Source: Selaginella moellendorffii (taxonomy: Eukaryota; Streptophyta; Lycopodiopsida; Selaginellales; Selaginellaceae). From it: a stretch of DNA of 64,000 bases. The translations under genes were made by a program, and so were the position numbers. Below the pieces are notes generated by a model, which worked only from the letters and a program-made list of their open reading frames with translations, searched no databases and was not told the DNA's origin. Shown here piece after piece: positions 22,593-32,839 of this stretch (position 1 is the stretch's first letter; each line of letters opens with the position of its first letter). The stretch spans positions 65,337-129,336 of the forward strand of contig NW_003314439.1 of assembly GCF_000143415.4 (NCBI RefSeq), read 5' to 3'.

Positions 22593-23579
22593 TCAAAGGC
22601 TGGAGCACTTGTTCATGAACTGGATCATCTCTCCGTACGAGTACTCCATTTCTCCCTCGACCTCTGGAAACAGCACGAAATGGCCTCGATCTGGATATTC
22701 TACAAGCTTTGCATCCTTCCCAGCTTTCCGGAGCTCTTCGTAGTACTCCACTACGCGGCTGTAGAGCACGTCTCCAGCTCCCACCACCACCAGCAATGGC
22801 GGCATTGGATCGATCTTGGCGATCTCCTCGGCCCTCGGAACTCTGCAGTAACCATGGTCGCGGTTGGCACCCTCGGGGAGACAAAATCGCCAGAGAGTAT
22901 CGCAATGGGCGAGTGTGAGAAGGTCGGGCTGGACCAGCGACTGGATCTCGGACTTGGATCTCTCCTCGCCGCCAAAGAATGGAGCCACTGAAACCAGACC
23001 TTTGATCCCCAGCGGCGAGAGGTCCCTGTGGATCGACCGGGCAGCCATGTAGTGGACGATTGTCCCTCCGGAGCTGTTGCCCATGAGGAAGATCCGGGAG
23101 AAGTCCGCGTTCTTGAGCCACGGGTCGCGATCCATGGGCGATTGCTGGGCCTGGGACTGAAGCCACTGAAGAGACGCGAAAGAATCGTCGAATGCCACGG
23201 GGAGGCGGTGCTCCGGCGCTAGCCTGTAGGCGACGGAGACGACGATCATCCCCATCTTCCGGGAGATACCACTGCAAATACTGTGGGATCGCATCGAAGC
23301 AGGAGAGGTGGAAGCGAATCCACCGGCATGGAAGTAGACGAGTAGCGCGCGCTTACCGGTGAAGCTAGCATCGTCGATCACTGTAGCCGATTTGGGAGCG
23401 AAGATTCGAGCCCACATTCCCGTTCCTTCGTCCAGGATCACGTCCTTGCATCCAAATTCGCCCTTCTCGAAGCTCGGATCGGCAGGGCAATCGGGATCGG
23501 GCCACTGGGGCCTGACGATTCTGCCATCGCTGAAGAGCTGGATGCCTCCAAAATCGCCCAGCAGCTCGCAATTGGCCAT
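22593..23579 (-). CDS. Plant carboxylesterase (CXE, GID1/HSL-like alpha/beta hydrolase)
   Basis: An intronless frame of 328 aa, the usual CXE length. Order of motifs: an oxyanion-hole region reading YFHAGGFAS instead of the canonical HGGGF; the nucleophile elbow GNSSGG; the catalytic Asp in VVVGAGDVLYS; and the catalytic His in PDRGHFVLF. The whole Ser-Asp-His triad is present, so it is probably an active esterase rather than a gibberellin receptor (GID1 has lost the His). Family members hydrolyse short acyl esters of specialised metabolites, usually in the cytosol. The Gly to Ala change in the HGGG motif is noteworthy. Its start lies 53 bp from a divergent tRNA gene. Confidence 0.92.
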   Translation of the reverse strand: MANCELLGDFGGIQLFSDGRIVRPQWPDPDCPADPSFEKGEFGCKDVILDEGTGMWARIFAPKSATVIDDASFTGKRALLVYFHAGGFASTSPASMRSHSICSGISRKMGMIVVSVAYRLAPEHRLPVAFDDSFASLQWLQSQAQQSPMDRDPWLKNADFSRIFLMGNSSGGTIVHYMAARSIHRDLSPLGIKGLVSVAPFFGGEERSKSEIQSLVQPDLLTLAHCDTLWRFCLPEGANRDHGYCRVPRAEEIAKIDPMPPLLVVVGAGDVLYSRVVEYYEELRKAGKDAKLVEYPDRGHFVLFPEVEGEMEYSYGEMIQFMNKCSSL

Positions 23580-23632
23580 CGCAGTGGACGAAGAATTTAA
23601 AACACGGAGCGTTGAATATCCACATTGTTAAT

Positions 23633-23714
23633 GTCGCTTTGGCCGAGTGGTTAAGGCGTGTGCCTGCTAAGTACATGGGGTTTCCCCGCGAGTGTTCGAA
23701 TCTCTCAGGCGACG
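23633..23714 (+). tRNA. tRNA-Ser(GCU)
   Basis: An 82-nt class II tRNA. The acceptor stem GTCGCTT pairs with AGGCGAC (one G-U), with discriminator G. The D arm is GGCCGAGTGGTTAAGGC, the anticodon loop CTGCTAA gives anticodon GCT, the long variable arm is GGGGTTTCCCC, and the T arm contains GTTCGAATC. CCA is not encoded, as usual in eukaryotes. It lies in the 193-bp divergent gap between the carboxylesterase start and the FNBP4-like gene start. Confidence 0.96.
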
Positions 23715-23731
23715 CTTTCTTAAACCTTCCA

Positions 23732-23737
23732 TTTTTT
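23732..23737 (+). terminator. RNA polymerase III terminator (T6)
   Basis: TTTTTT begins 18 nt after the tRNA-Ser discriminator base, suitable for Pol III termination. It lies within the presumed 5' UTR of the gene at 23773. Confidence 0.65.
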
Positions 23738-23772
23738 CTCCTTTCATCGCAGGTTAGGGTTCCAATCGCGCC

Positions 23773-26159
23773 ATGGGACGGAGGCGAGAGCGCAGGCAGG
23801 GAACTAGTCGCCGGGTGAAGCTCGATCTCACAGATTCCGAGCCGCAAGGTAAGATTACCTCGCAATCTTTGCATCAATCGAGAGAAGTTTTTATTCTTTC
23901 AGAGAATGCGGCCGCCGATTCCAAAGCGGGAGAAGAGATTGCCGATAGATCTAGAAACGATGGGGACACTACTACTGCCGCTGCTTCACCACCATCCAAC
24001 TCAGGTGGGTTACTCGGGCATGCTTTTGATGGCCGACCGCTTTGGAATTGTGTGCCGGGTCTCGCTCGGTTGCTTGAAAACTCTATAAGCCTCCAGAAGC
24101 ACAAGGCTGGTCACTTCTTCTTTTCGTTTGTGAGGTCTACTACTCAGAACCAGCAGCGAAGAAAGATGGTAGCGGCTCGTCAGCAAATGGCCTTTGCGGT
24201 TCGTATGATTCTCGCTCAGCTAGTTTAGTCTTGCTGTGGATATCTGGAAGAAGTCCCTCTGGCGTTTTTCAAGCGTTCTTACGAGTTCTTGGTGCTCCAG
24301 GTGCTCCAGAGAATTCGTTATCGTTGTTGGGCCAGTACGATGCCGACGATGATGGGAAGGTGGAGTCGGAGGAGAAAACCTCTTCTGGAAATATCGATGA
24401 AAAGAAAATGGATGCAGAGGTAGAATCTACTTTGTATTTCTAGCCGCTGAGTGGTTGCTCTGTGAATCAGGTGGCTGATTTTATTGCCGAGCTTGAGACA
24501 AGCGGATTGCTAGACGCGAATGCGTCCGAGACTTCGGAACCAGAAGCGAAACAAGTTGTTGAGCCAACAACAGAAGCTGCGGAGATCAGATCGGTTGTGG
24601 AAAGAACAAGTCGTCCGTCTCTGGCCTCCATGATCGGGGACGTTGTCGAGAAAGTGCTCGCAGAGAATGAACCGGAGAAATGCGACTGGAGAGCTGTTCT
24701 TCACGAGGAAAGTGGGGAGTATTACTATTGGAATGTGGTGACTGGGGAAACAACTTGGAACAAGCACGACGGTTCTGTAGAGGCTGCTGTAGGCGTGGCA
24801 CCTTTACCTTCAGAGTCTTACCCGGGATTGCAAGCCACTTACGCTCCGGCCATCTGTGATGTGAACTATTCTGGATTAGTCGGGACTTCAGACGACGCTG
24901 ATACGCGGCTTGGATCAGCTGCCCTCGTACAACTCGGAGAGACAATTTGCGAACGCTTGAAAGGTCTTTGCGGGTGAGCAAATAATGCATTGGTAGTTTT
25001 GAGCTGAAAGTGTTTCCGCAGGGACGCTTTGGTGACATTACCAAATCGCATACGGCTGGCTGTCGAAGCAGAGATACGGCTATCCGATTGCCGGCTGCTC
25101 ATGGCGCAAGGAATGACTGACGGTCTCATGTGGACAAATACAGAAGCTCATATACGACGAATCGAGTCATTGCTTGTAGCCGAGCAGCAAGAGCAAGAGG
25201 CTGGTGTGAGAGCTGAAGACGAAGATGTTGATATGGAGGTCGATATGGATATTGAGGAACCTGAAATGATCCAGCAGGCTGTGCCGCCACCTGATGAAGA
25301 CTCTGCTCCTCCGCCACCTCCCGAGCCAGAAATTATTCCCCCGCCGCCAGCGCAAGAACCTCTTTCTGATCTGACAACCAACAGAGACGCGGTTCCACCC
25401 CGCGGAGAAATGGAGACTTCTACATCTGCGAGCAGTGCGGCACTTGTGGAAGCAGCGGCAGCCGCTGCTAAAAAAGCAAGTAAAGGTATTTCGTGTCTTT
25501 ATGTCAGATGTGTGGTTCTGACGCTAGCATGTGTGCAGCTACGCGAATGAAGAAGGGAAATGCGCCAGTTCTCGTGAGTAAAACAAGCAAAATGTCATCC
25601 CTTGTAAACAAGGTAGTGTTTTGTTTTTCTCAATTTGATTGGGTTCTAAGTAAATTTTTGGTTGTGTCTTTTCTGCAGTGGATGGCTGCGAAGCAAGAGT
25701 TGCATGAAAGTGATGATGAAGATGGCGAGAAAGAACTATATGATCACGAGGCAATAGAAAGAAAGCGGCAAAGAGAGATTGATGATTGGCGCAGGGAGCA
25801 GATTGCAAGTGGACAAGCTTTGGACAACGTCAATTTTCAACCTCTAGGACCAATAGACTGGTAAGTCTGACGTCCACTTACTGCCTTTGCCTGATGATGA
25901 ACACACTTCCAGGAGGGATAGGGTGAAGCGAGCAAGGAAAGAAGGTCAATCAAAAGTTTCTTCAACAAGCAAGAAGCATCCAAATCTGGACGTGCTTTCG
26001 AAAGGTCTTGCACCGGGGTGGAAGGTACGATTGAGTGTTTTGATCTAGGCTATGTACTGATATTGCATATATCAGGCTTTCTACGATGAAAAATCTGGTG
26101 ATGTCTATTACGGAAACTTAGAAACATCTGAAACGACATGGGATAGGCCAGTCGCGTGA
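23773..26159 (+). CDS. FNBP4-like protein with two WW domains
   Basis: Nine exons: 23773-23848, 23903-24004, 24301-24419, 24471-24973, 25022-25485, 25539-25612, 25679-25860, 25913-26024, 26076-26159; about 571 aa. Motifs: the plant FNBP4-type N-terminus MGRRRERRQGTSRRVKLDL, then LSLLGQYDADDD, WW domain 1 at ~170-200 (W...EYYYWNVVTGETTW), an acidic and proline-rich region (PPPPPEPEIIPPPP), a KWMAAKQEL block, and WW domain 2 at ~538-571 (APGWKAFYDEKSGDVYYGN...TTW). WW domain 1 lacks the usual final Pro. Family knowledge: nuclear or splicing-linked adaptor proteins that bind proline-rich ligands. Exon 3 may begin at either of two CAG acceptors 9 bp apart. Confidence 0.85.
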
Positions 26160-26187
26160 ACAGTTTTGTTTTAAACGCTCGAGAGGA

Positions 26188-27810
26188 ATGTCGAACGTCT
26201 GCTGTAGCGTTCATGACGCGGTCGGAGGTGACGGAGACAAGAGCGTTCTTTTTGCCGGGAGACAACTAGCTTTCAACACGGTGGTATCTCTCTTTCGGCA
26301 CTACACTCACGAGCGGGCCTTGTTGAAGGGGCGTTCACTTCACGACTACATCATCAACCGCGGCTTTGATCAGGAAACGTTTCTGGGAAATCTGGTGGTC
26401 CAGATGTACGGGAGGTGTGGGAGTGTGGCAGAGGCGAAGAAGGCATTTGACAGGATCCAGGAACCCAACGTCTTCTCGTGGACCATCATGGTGGCAGCTT
26501 ATGCCGAGAACGGATATCTCCAGGAAGCAAGGAAGATTTTTGACGCGATGACGGAGAAGAACGTGGTTTCGTGGACGGCTATGGTTTCGAACTATGCCCA
26601 GAATGGTTATCTCCAGGAAGCCAGGAAGTTGTTCGACGAGATGCCAGTCCGGACTGCCGTGCCTTGGAACGCTATGATAGCCGGCTATGCCCAGAACGGG
26701 CATTGCGACGAGGCTCTAGTGATGTACAGGAGGATGAGACAGGAAGGTGTGAAGCCGACGGAGAGCACCTTTGTGAGCACTGTGGACGCCTGTGCTACAG
26801 TCGCTTTGCTGGAAGCTGGCCGGCTTGTTCATTCAAATGCCGCCGAGATGGGGTTTCACACAGCAGAGAAAGTGGGAAACGCTCTCGTCAACATGTATGG
26901 CTGCTGCGGGTGCTGGGAAGACGCGAAGAAGGCATTCGACGATATGCCGGAGCAGAATGTGATAGCTTGGACAGCTCTCCTGGTGGCCTACGCCAGGAGT
27001 TCCAAAGTCGAGGAAGCAAAGGCTACTTTTGACAAGATGCCGGTGAAGAGTTTTATTTCCTGGTCGGCAATGGTGGGAGCTTATGCCCAGAACGGTCATA
27101 GCAAGGAGGCCCTTCTCCAGTTCCGGTTGATGGACCTGGAAGGCGAGCGCCCCGACGGTGTGACTTTTATCACCACTCTCTACGTCTGCGGCAACCTCTC
27201 GGCTATAGAAGTTGGCCGGATAATCTACGAGGACATCATTGGGACACATCTGGAAACCGACGTAACCGTGGTGACTGCGCTGCTGGACATGTTTAGCAAG
27301 TGCGGGAGCTTGAGCCAAGCAAAGTCGCTGTTTGATCGAATGCCGCTCAAGGACATGGTAATGTGGAGCTCCATGGTGGCTGCCTGTGCTCACAACGGTC
27401 AGTGGCTGATGGTACTGGATACGTACTACTATATGCTGCTCGACGGTGTCAAGCCCAACAAGGTGACGCTCATGAGCGTCCTCTCGGCGTGCAGTCACGC
27501 CGGACTTTTGCGAGTGGCCTTGGAGCAGTTCACTTCAATGAGAGAGGAGTATGGCTGCGAGCCGGAGTATCGGCACTACGTGTGCATGGTGGATACTTTA
27601 GCTCGGGCCGGACAGGTGAAAGAGGCCGAGGACTTGATCGAGACGATGCCGTTTGAGCCGGATGGTTTGTCGTGGAGGACGCTGCTGAGCGCATGCAACA
27701 GCTCGAGCGGAGCCGGGCAGGGTTCTCGAGCAGCGGAGAACGTCTTCGAACTGGATCCGGAGCACGGAGCTCCATACATCCTGCTGTCGAATCTCCACTC
27801 GGAGAAATGA
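26188..27810 (+). CDS. PLS-class pentatricopeptide repeat protein, E-type, no DYW
   Basis: An intronless frame of 540 aa made of PPR motifs from about residue 60 on (e.g. NVFSWTIMVAAYAENGYLQEARKIFDAM). The mixed P, L and S repeats and the ending EAEDLIETMPFEPDGLSWRTLLSAC...APYILLSNLHSEK are typical of an E domain that stops before E+/DYW. PLS PPR proteins bind organellar RNA and usually act in C-to-U editing. This one would need a DYW partner or is C-terminally shortened. No strong transit peptide is evident. The ATG is only 28 bp after the stop of the FNBP4-like gene. The gene converges on the PPR-DYW gene, with stops 31 bp apart. Confidence 0.93.
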   Translation: MSNVCCSVHDAVGGDGDKSVLFAGRQLAFNTVVSLFRHYTHERALLKGRSLHDYIINRGFDQETFLGNLVVQMYGRCGSVAEAKKAFDRIQEPNVFSWTIMVAAYAENGYLQEARKIFDAMTEKNVVSWTAMVSNYAQNGYLQEARKLFDEMPVRTAVPWNAMIAGYAQNGHCDEALVMYRRMRQEGVKPTESTFVSTVDACATVALLEAGRLVHSNAAEMGFHTAEKVGNALVNMYGCCGCWEDAKKAFDDMPEQNVIAWTALLVAYARSSKVEEAKATFDKMPVKSFISWSAMVGAYAQNGHSKEALLQFRLMDLEGERPDGVTFITTLYVCGNLSAIEVGRIIYEDIIGTHLETDVTVVTALLDMFSKCGSLSQAKSLFDRMPLKDMVMWSSMVAACAHNGQWLMVLDTYYYMLLDGVKPNKVTLMSVLSACSHAGLLRVALEQFTSMREEYGCEPEYRHYVCMVDTLARAGQVKEAEDLIETMPFEPDGLSWRTLLSACNSSSGAGQGSRAAENVFELDPEHGAPYILLSNLHSEK

Positions 27811-27841
27811 TTCAAGCTTGGGGGAGGAGGAACCTGCTCGC

Positions 27842-29557
27842 TCACCAGTAGTCGCCGCAGGAGCAAACACCGTTCTCGGTGTGGTGGAAGCGGTTGAGGT
27901 CCCGGACAATGATCTTCCGCCCCGTGATCTTGGAAATGAACTTGGTGGCCGAGTGGCAGTCGGAGCAGACTCTCAGGTTCTTGACAACTCTCAGCGTCGT
28001 TCCCGGTGGAGTGCTGATGAGACCACAGGCGATGGCGAGCTTCTCGCTGTGGAAGAAGAGGAGGCTCTCCTTCTCGTCCTCGTTCACGAGCCTGAGCACC
28101 TCGGTGGTATCTGGTACGTAGCCGTCTTCCTTCATGAGAACACTCAGCCGCTTGAGCTCTTCCAGGATCTGCTGCTTCTTGGGGTGCTGGAACTTCTCCC
28201 CGGCCGTGAACTCGTGGAAGCGGTCATTGATCTCGATGGTGCTCCACCCGGGCTTCTTCCTCACGCCGCGGGCTTCCATCAGGTCCCTCACTTTCGCCTT
28301 CTCGGCGTGATCTCCAGCCGCGGCATGGATGTTGGACAGCAGGACGTAGTAGCCAGGGATCTCGCTGGTGAGCTCCAGCAGCACCTCCGCGGCTCGCTTC
28401 CCTCTCTCGACGCTCTTGTGGACGCGGCAGGCGGCGAGGAGAGTGTTCCAAGTTACATCGTCCGGGACGAAAGGCATGGTCTGGACGAGCTCCTCGGCCT
28501 CGAGCAAGCGTCCGGATCGCCCGAGAAGATCGACCATGCACTTGAAGTGGTCCATGGTGGGAGTGATGCCGAAGTCGTGGACGAGGAGGTCGAAGTGGAA
28601 GAAGCCGTGCTCGAAGAGGCCGGCATGGCTGCAAGCCGAGAGGATGCTCTTGAAGGTGACAGCGTCGGGGAAGAGGCCGTCGACGTTCATGGCCAGGAAA
28701 GCATCGAGAGCTCGATCGGTGTGGCCGTTTTGGACGAAGGCCGTGATCATGGTAGACCAGGAGATCAAGTTCTTGTTCCGGATACTCGAGAAGACAATGG
28801 TGGCGTCGTCGAGATTGCCACACTTGGCGTACATGTTGACGATGGCGGTGGAGATCTCGACGTGGGCGACGAGCCCGGCCGCGGCTGCGATGGAGTGGAG
28901 TGATCTCCCAGCGACGAGCGCCGAGAGGCCGGCGCAGGCATCGATGGCGGCAACGAAGGTGACCATGTCGCAGCGCTGGCCTTCGTTGTTCATGGCGCGG
29001 AAGAGGTGGAGCGCGGCCTTGCAGTGCCCGTTCTGGGCATACCCGGCGATCATCGCGTTCCAGGAGGAGGAGTTTCTCCTCGGCGCGGCGTCGAAGGTGG
29101 TCTTGGCGTGGATCATCCGGCCGTGGCGGGCGTAGGCGGCGATCATGGAGTTCCAGGCGATGGTGTCCCTGGAGGGCATGGAGTGGAAGAGCTTCTCCGC
29201 GGAGGGGAGGTCCCCGGCCGCGGCATAGCCTGCTAGCAGCGCGGTGGCGGAGAACTCGTCCTTGGTGGGCATTTGATCGAAGAGGGAGTGCGCCAGGGGG
29301 AGATTGCGGTGGTCGACCAGGGCCGAGATGGCGATGCTCCAGGAGAAGGCGTTCTTGGTGGGGATGGAGTGGAAGACGCGGAGCAAGGAGTCGAGGTCGC
29401 CGCATTTGCCATACATTTGGAGGAGGAGATTGGAGAGGAAGCGATCGGTGGCGAGGCCGGCGTGGACGATTTGGCGGTGGAGCTGGCGGCCTTGGTTGAT
29501 CGAGGAGGGAGTGGAGCACTGGCGGAGGAGCGTGGCGTAGGAGCTCACGGTGTCCAT
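27842..29557 (-). CDS. PPR-DYW RNA editing factor
   Basis: An intronless 571-aa frame. PPR repeats of PLS type fill residues ~1-380 (FSWSIAISALVDHRNL, SWNAMIAGYAQNGHCKAALHLF). E/E+ motifs follow (PGWSTIEINDRFHEFTAG), then a complete DYW deaminase domain: the zinc-binding and catalytic HSEKLAIACGL, CSDCHSATKFIS, and the exact C-terminus CSCGDYW. DYW proteins catalyse site-specific C-to-U editing in mitochondria or plastids. All HxE and CxxC residues are present, so it should be catalytically competent. The start is the ATG at 29557. No clear targeting peptide is seen in the first residues. It is divergent from the SABATH gene (232 bp between starts). Confidence 0.95.
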   Translation of the reverse strand: MDTVSSYATLLRQCSTPSSINQGRQLHRQIVHAGLATDRFLSNLLLQMYGKCGDLDSLLRVFHSIPTKNAFSWSIAISALVDHRNLPLAHSLFDQMPTKDEFSATALLAGYAAAGDLPSAEKLFHSMPSRDTIAWNSMIAAYARHGRMIHAKTTFDAAPRRNSSSWNAMIAGYAQNGHCKAALHLFRAMNNEGQRCDMVTFVAAIDACAGLSALVAGRSLHSIAAAAGLVAHVEISTAIVNMYAKCGNLDDATIVFSSIRNKNLISWSTMITAFVQNGHTDRALDAFLAMNVDGLFPDAVTFKSILSACSHAGLFEHGFFHFDLLVHDFGITPTMDHFKCMVDLLGRSGRLLEAEELVQTMPFVPDDVTWNTLLAACRVHKSVERGKRAAEVLLELTSEIPGYYVLLSNIHAAAGDHAEKAKVRDLMEARGVRKKPGWSTIEINDRFHEFTAGEKFQHPKKQQILEELKRLSVLMKEDGYVPDTTEVLRLVNEDEKESLLFFHSEKLAIACGLISTPPGTTLRVVKNLRVCSDCHSATKFISKITGRKIIVRDLNRFHHTENGVCSCGDYW

Positions 29558-29789
29558 GGTTTAACTATGACGATATAATGAGGAACTAATGAGGATTATG
29601 GCGATAATCGAAGGCGAGAGATTAGGAATCCCTAATTTTCTTTTTGTTTTTATAGGGCTTACTTCATATACTACGTTACATTTTTTCGAAATATTCACGT
29701 TTAAAACTCTGGATCTTGGTTTGTCTAACACATATAATTTAGTCCTTTTTCCAGTACTAGCATAGAGATTAGTAGGGTTTACAAAAATT

Positions 29790-30914
29790 ATGGAGCGAGG
29801 CACTGGTTACACTCATCATTCAACTGTGCAGGCTCAAGGCTTCAAGGATGGCGAGGCCAAAATCAAGCAAGCTATGGCAAGAAATGCACTCTTAGTTGAT
29901 CCATCCCTGGAAGTGATTAGAGTAGCCGACTTGGGATGCTCCCACGGATCCAATGCAATTCATGCCGTTGACTTTGTAGCGCGAGAGATAATCGAGCTGC
30001 GAGATCTAAAGCTTTCTTCGTCTTCGTCTTCCTCTTTGGAGATCCAAGCCATTTTCTCGGATATCACTGCCAATGACTTCAACACGCTCTTTTCTCTAGT
30101 TCCACACCTCCAAGGCAAGCCGTACTTCTTCAGTGGAGTTCCTGGATCATTCTACCTCAGGCTCTTTCCTCGCTCTTCCATCCACTTTGCAATGACAACC
30201 TTCGCATTACATTCCCTCTCAAAGGTATAAGTTTGTGTTGGTTCTGATGTAAGTGAATGGCTTCTATGTGTAGATCCCGGAGGAAATCACTAACAAGGAG
30301 TCACCAGCTTGGAACAAAGGCACCATGTACATAGACAGATCCTCGCCCCAAGCAGCAATTGAAGCAGTTGTTCGGCAAGCTAAGGAGGACCTCCAGAACT
30401 TTCTCCAGTGCCGAGCTCAAGAACTAGTCACTGGAGGCCTCCTTGTCTCCAAATTTCTCATAAGAACCACACGAGATCTTGAAGGGCCTCTGCACAATGG
30501 TTTCCAAGAAGCGTGGAAGGATCTCATTCAAGAGGTATAAAATCTTCACAAAAATCAATGCTTGTTCCTATGCCATCACATTTGCAGGGGATTATAAGCC
30601 AAGAGAGCTTGGACACCTTCAACTTTCCCGTCTATTTTCGCAGCTGTCATGAGGTCCAAGATGCATTGGATTCAGTGAAGGAGGAGTTCAAGGTGATTCA
30701 CAGAGAAGTTTCGAAAGTCCAGATTCCTCCTCGTCAACCTAGTGACTCAATGAGGGCGTTCAAGGCCATAAGCAAGCCCTTCATCGAGCAACATGTTGGA
30801 GATGAGAAGATTGTGGAGCTCATGTACTCGAGGAGCTTGTCTAAAGAGTTAAGAAGTAGAGACTTATTTTCCATGCTACTCGTTCTTGAAAAAAAAGAGT
30901 TTATAGTAATCTAA
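29790..30914 (+). CDS. SABATH-family carboxyl methyltransferase
   Basis: Three exons: 29790-30224, 30274-30534, 30588-30914; 340 aa. The SAM-binding motif VADLGCSHGSNAIHAVD corresponds to the family's ADLGCSSGPNT. Further family landmarks are FSDITANDFNTLF, the YFFSGVPGSFYLRLFP loop, FALHSLSK, WNKGTMYI, FNFPVYFRS and a C-terminal helix region. SABATH enzymes transfer methyl groups from SAM to carboxyls of small acids such as salicylate, jasmonate, IAA or gibberellins, in the cytosol. The first residues (MERGTGYTHHSTVQ) replace the usual GxGxxSYxxNS substrate/SAM motif, so the N-terminus is divergent. The exact substrate cannot be predicted. Confidence 0.9.
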
Positions 30915-31074
30915 TCAAGAATACAATACTGAAGAACAAAAAGAAAGAGATGTTGATATTAAACACTTCGATACTTGAATAAGTTGGTATGGGATTATAC
31001 AGCAAATTATATACAACTTTTTTGAAGCTTTAGATGATTTTACAATACATATATAAGAAGTTCCAAAAAGAATT

Positions 31075-32839
31075 TCAGTAGCTTCTCGTTGTAGAGAGCG
31101 GATCATAGTCGTAGACTTGCCCGGCCTTCACAAAGCGGCCTTTTATCCGCCGTCTTGTATCAGCACGAGTCTTGCGAGATTCATACCGGATTCGCTTCTC
31201 GTATCTGTGACAAAACTTGTGAGAAACAAAACTCAAATGAAACAAAATGGAAGACCAACGTACTTGCGAGTTTTCCTCTTTTCCTTGTACCGGAGCATGG
31301 CATTCCCTCTTGCCTCCGAGGCCGCCGCGGGATCCGAGCTAGTCGAGCTCCACAGCTCTCCAGCCGCGTAAAACACCGAAGCACAGTCCGCGTACTCGGT
31401 GCCACTGCTATCTCCGCTCACTCCACTGGAGCAAGCCGGCCTCGGAGAGAACTGGACGTTTCCCGCTGCTGCTGCCGGATGGAAAGGGCCTCTACACGCC
31501 GACTCGGAAGCGTCCGACTGGAGAGAGTTTGCAGTGTCCATGCTCGAGCATCCCTGGAAAAGTTTTAGCTCTTTTAGCTCCTCTAGGCTAGAGACTGCTT
31601 ACGTTTTGCATGCTCTTGGAGCTCATGGCCGGAGCCATGCTCGGGCACGCGATTCCAATGTCTTGAAACGGGGTTCCAGCGGCGTCCTGGGCCGAGAGGA
31701 AAAGATCTTCGTAGTTGTCAAAGACATTCACGTCGTCAGCCGTCAGCGCTTTGCAGATATCATCGATTCCCATGTCCTGCGCGTTGTTCCAGAGCTGCAA
31801 AGGAATTAAAAAAAAAAGAGTATGAGTATCGACAAAGAAGTAAAGGAGAAAGGACCCGACATGACGGGCATTCTAGCAACAGCAAGCTGGAAACAAGAAA
31901 TATCAGCTGGACAGCGTTAGTCGACCTTTTGGATGCTGGCAAGATAACCAACTAAGACGAGATTCGGCTGGAGGCCTGGTCAGTAGAGACGGTAGCAAGA
32001 AAATTTAATGCACCTGCTGGTCTGGACTCGCTGCCTTCCAGGCGTTCTCACCCTGCTGAGGAAAAATCTCGCCACTCTCGGGCTTTGAGGACGGGCTGTG
32101 GAGGCCAAGTTGAGCCGTCTGGTTCTGGATCTCCGCAACACCGCTGCTGCTGCTCGTCGAAGGCCTCGGTGGAGGTGGAGGCATCAAAGTCTGTGCTTGC
32201 GTGATGGCTTTCTCTCGCTGTTGATGCCCGAGTGCCTGCTGTGGGGGCCGACTTTGCAAGATCATCAGCTGCTGGAAGATCTTCTTCTCCCGGCTCTGGA
32301 AAGAAAAGCAAGACAAAAAAAAAAAACCAAAAAACCATTTGAAAGGCCTCGAAAGAAAAGCAAAACGCTACCTGTGGAGTTGAAGGGTGGTGGAGCTGCT
32401 GCTGCGACTGACTTGACGCCGGTAGCCAACCTTGAAGGGTCTCCAGACTTTTAGACGTAGATCCCTTCCCGCTTCCATTTCCACTTCCACTTCCACTTCC
32501 TGGTTCATCGGACACATCACAGTACCATAGCCGAGCAAGCTCCGCCGACGAAGGACATCCCGTGTAGGATACAATAGCGCGCCTCTTGTGGTGCATAGCT
32601 CGGTACTCTGCGTGTCTTTTGCCGTCGCAGGCCTGGCAAAAGGCCTTGCTTTCCGCTCCACAGCGAACCACAGCAGGCTGGACGACGCACATATCGCACA
32701 CCAGAGTTCTCGAGTGCCTCCTGGAGAGAGCGTTTGCTTCGTGAACGTTGCGGTCACACGACAGGCACAGGAGCGCAGCATCGGCCTTGCAGTAGACAGT
32801 GGCTCGTTCGTCCCCACAAAAGTCGCAAGGTCTCTCCAT
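31075..32839 (-). CDS. CONSTANS-like (BBX) transcription factor, two B-boxes plus CCT
   Basis: Five exons on the minus strand: 32839-32372, 32295-32014, 31794-31603, 31553-31264, 31204-31075; about 453 aa. The ATG at 32839 starts [17 protein letters not shown]. The frame is open upstream, but without another ATG. B-box 1 covers ~3-45 (C-x2-C...[18 protein letters not shown]) and B-box 2 ~46-88 ([13 protein letters not shown]...CQACDGKRH). Gln/Pro/Ser-rich middle regions follow, and a C-terminal CCT domain ([42 protein letters not shown]) split by an intron within a Lys codon. Role: nuclear regulator, in other plants of photoperiod, light or circadian responses. It is divergent from the PPR gene at 33578. 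Confidence 0.93.

Noticed and set aside
24005-24228. Continuation of the FNBP4-like frame through 24228
   Set aside because: Sequence after GTGGGT at 24005 has no similarity to the family, whereas splicing to 24301 restores the conserved LSLLGQYDADDD block.
27818-29578. Long open frames antisense to the PPR-DYW gene (up to 361 and 431 codons)
   Set aside because: They are rich in Asp/Glu/Val or Arg/Pro/His from GC-biased complementary codons, have no domain, and lie opposite an intact, clearly recognised DYW protein.
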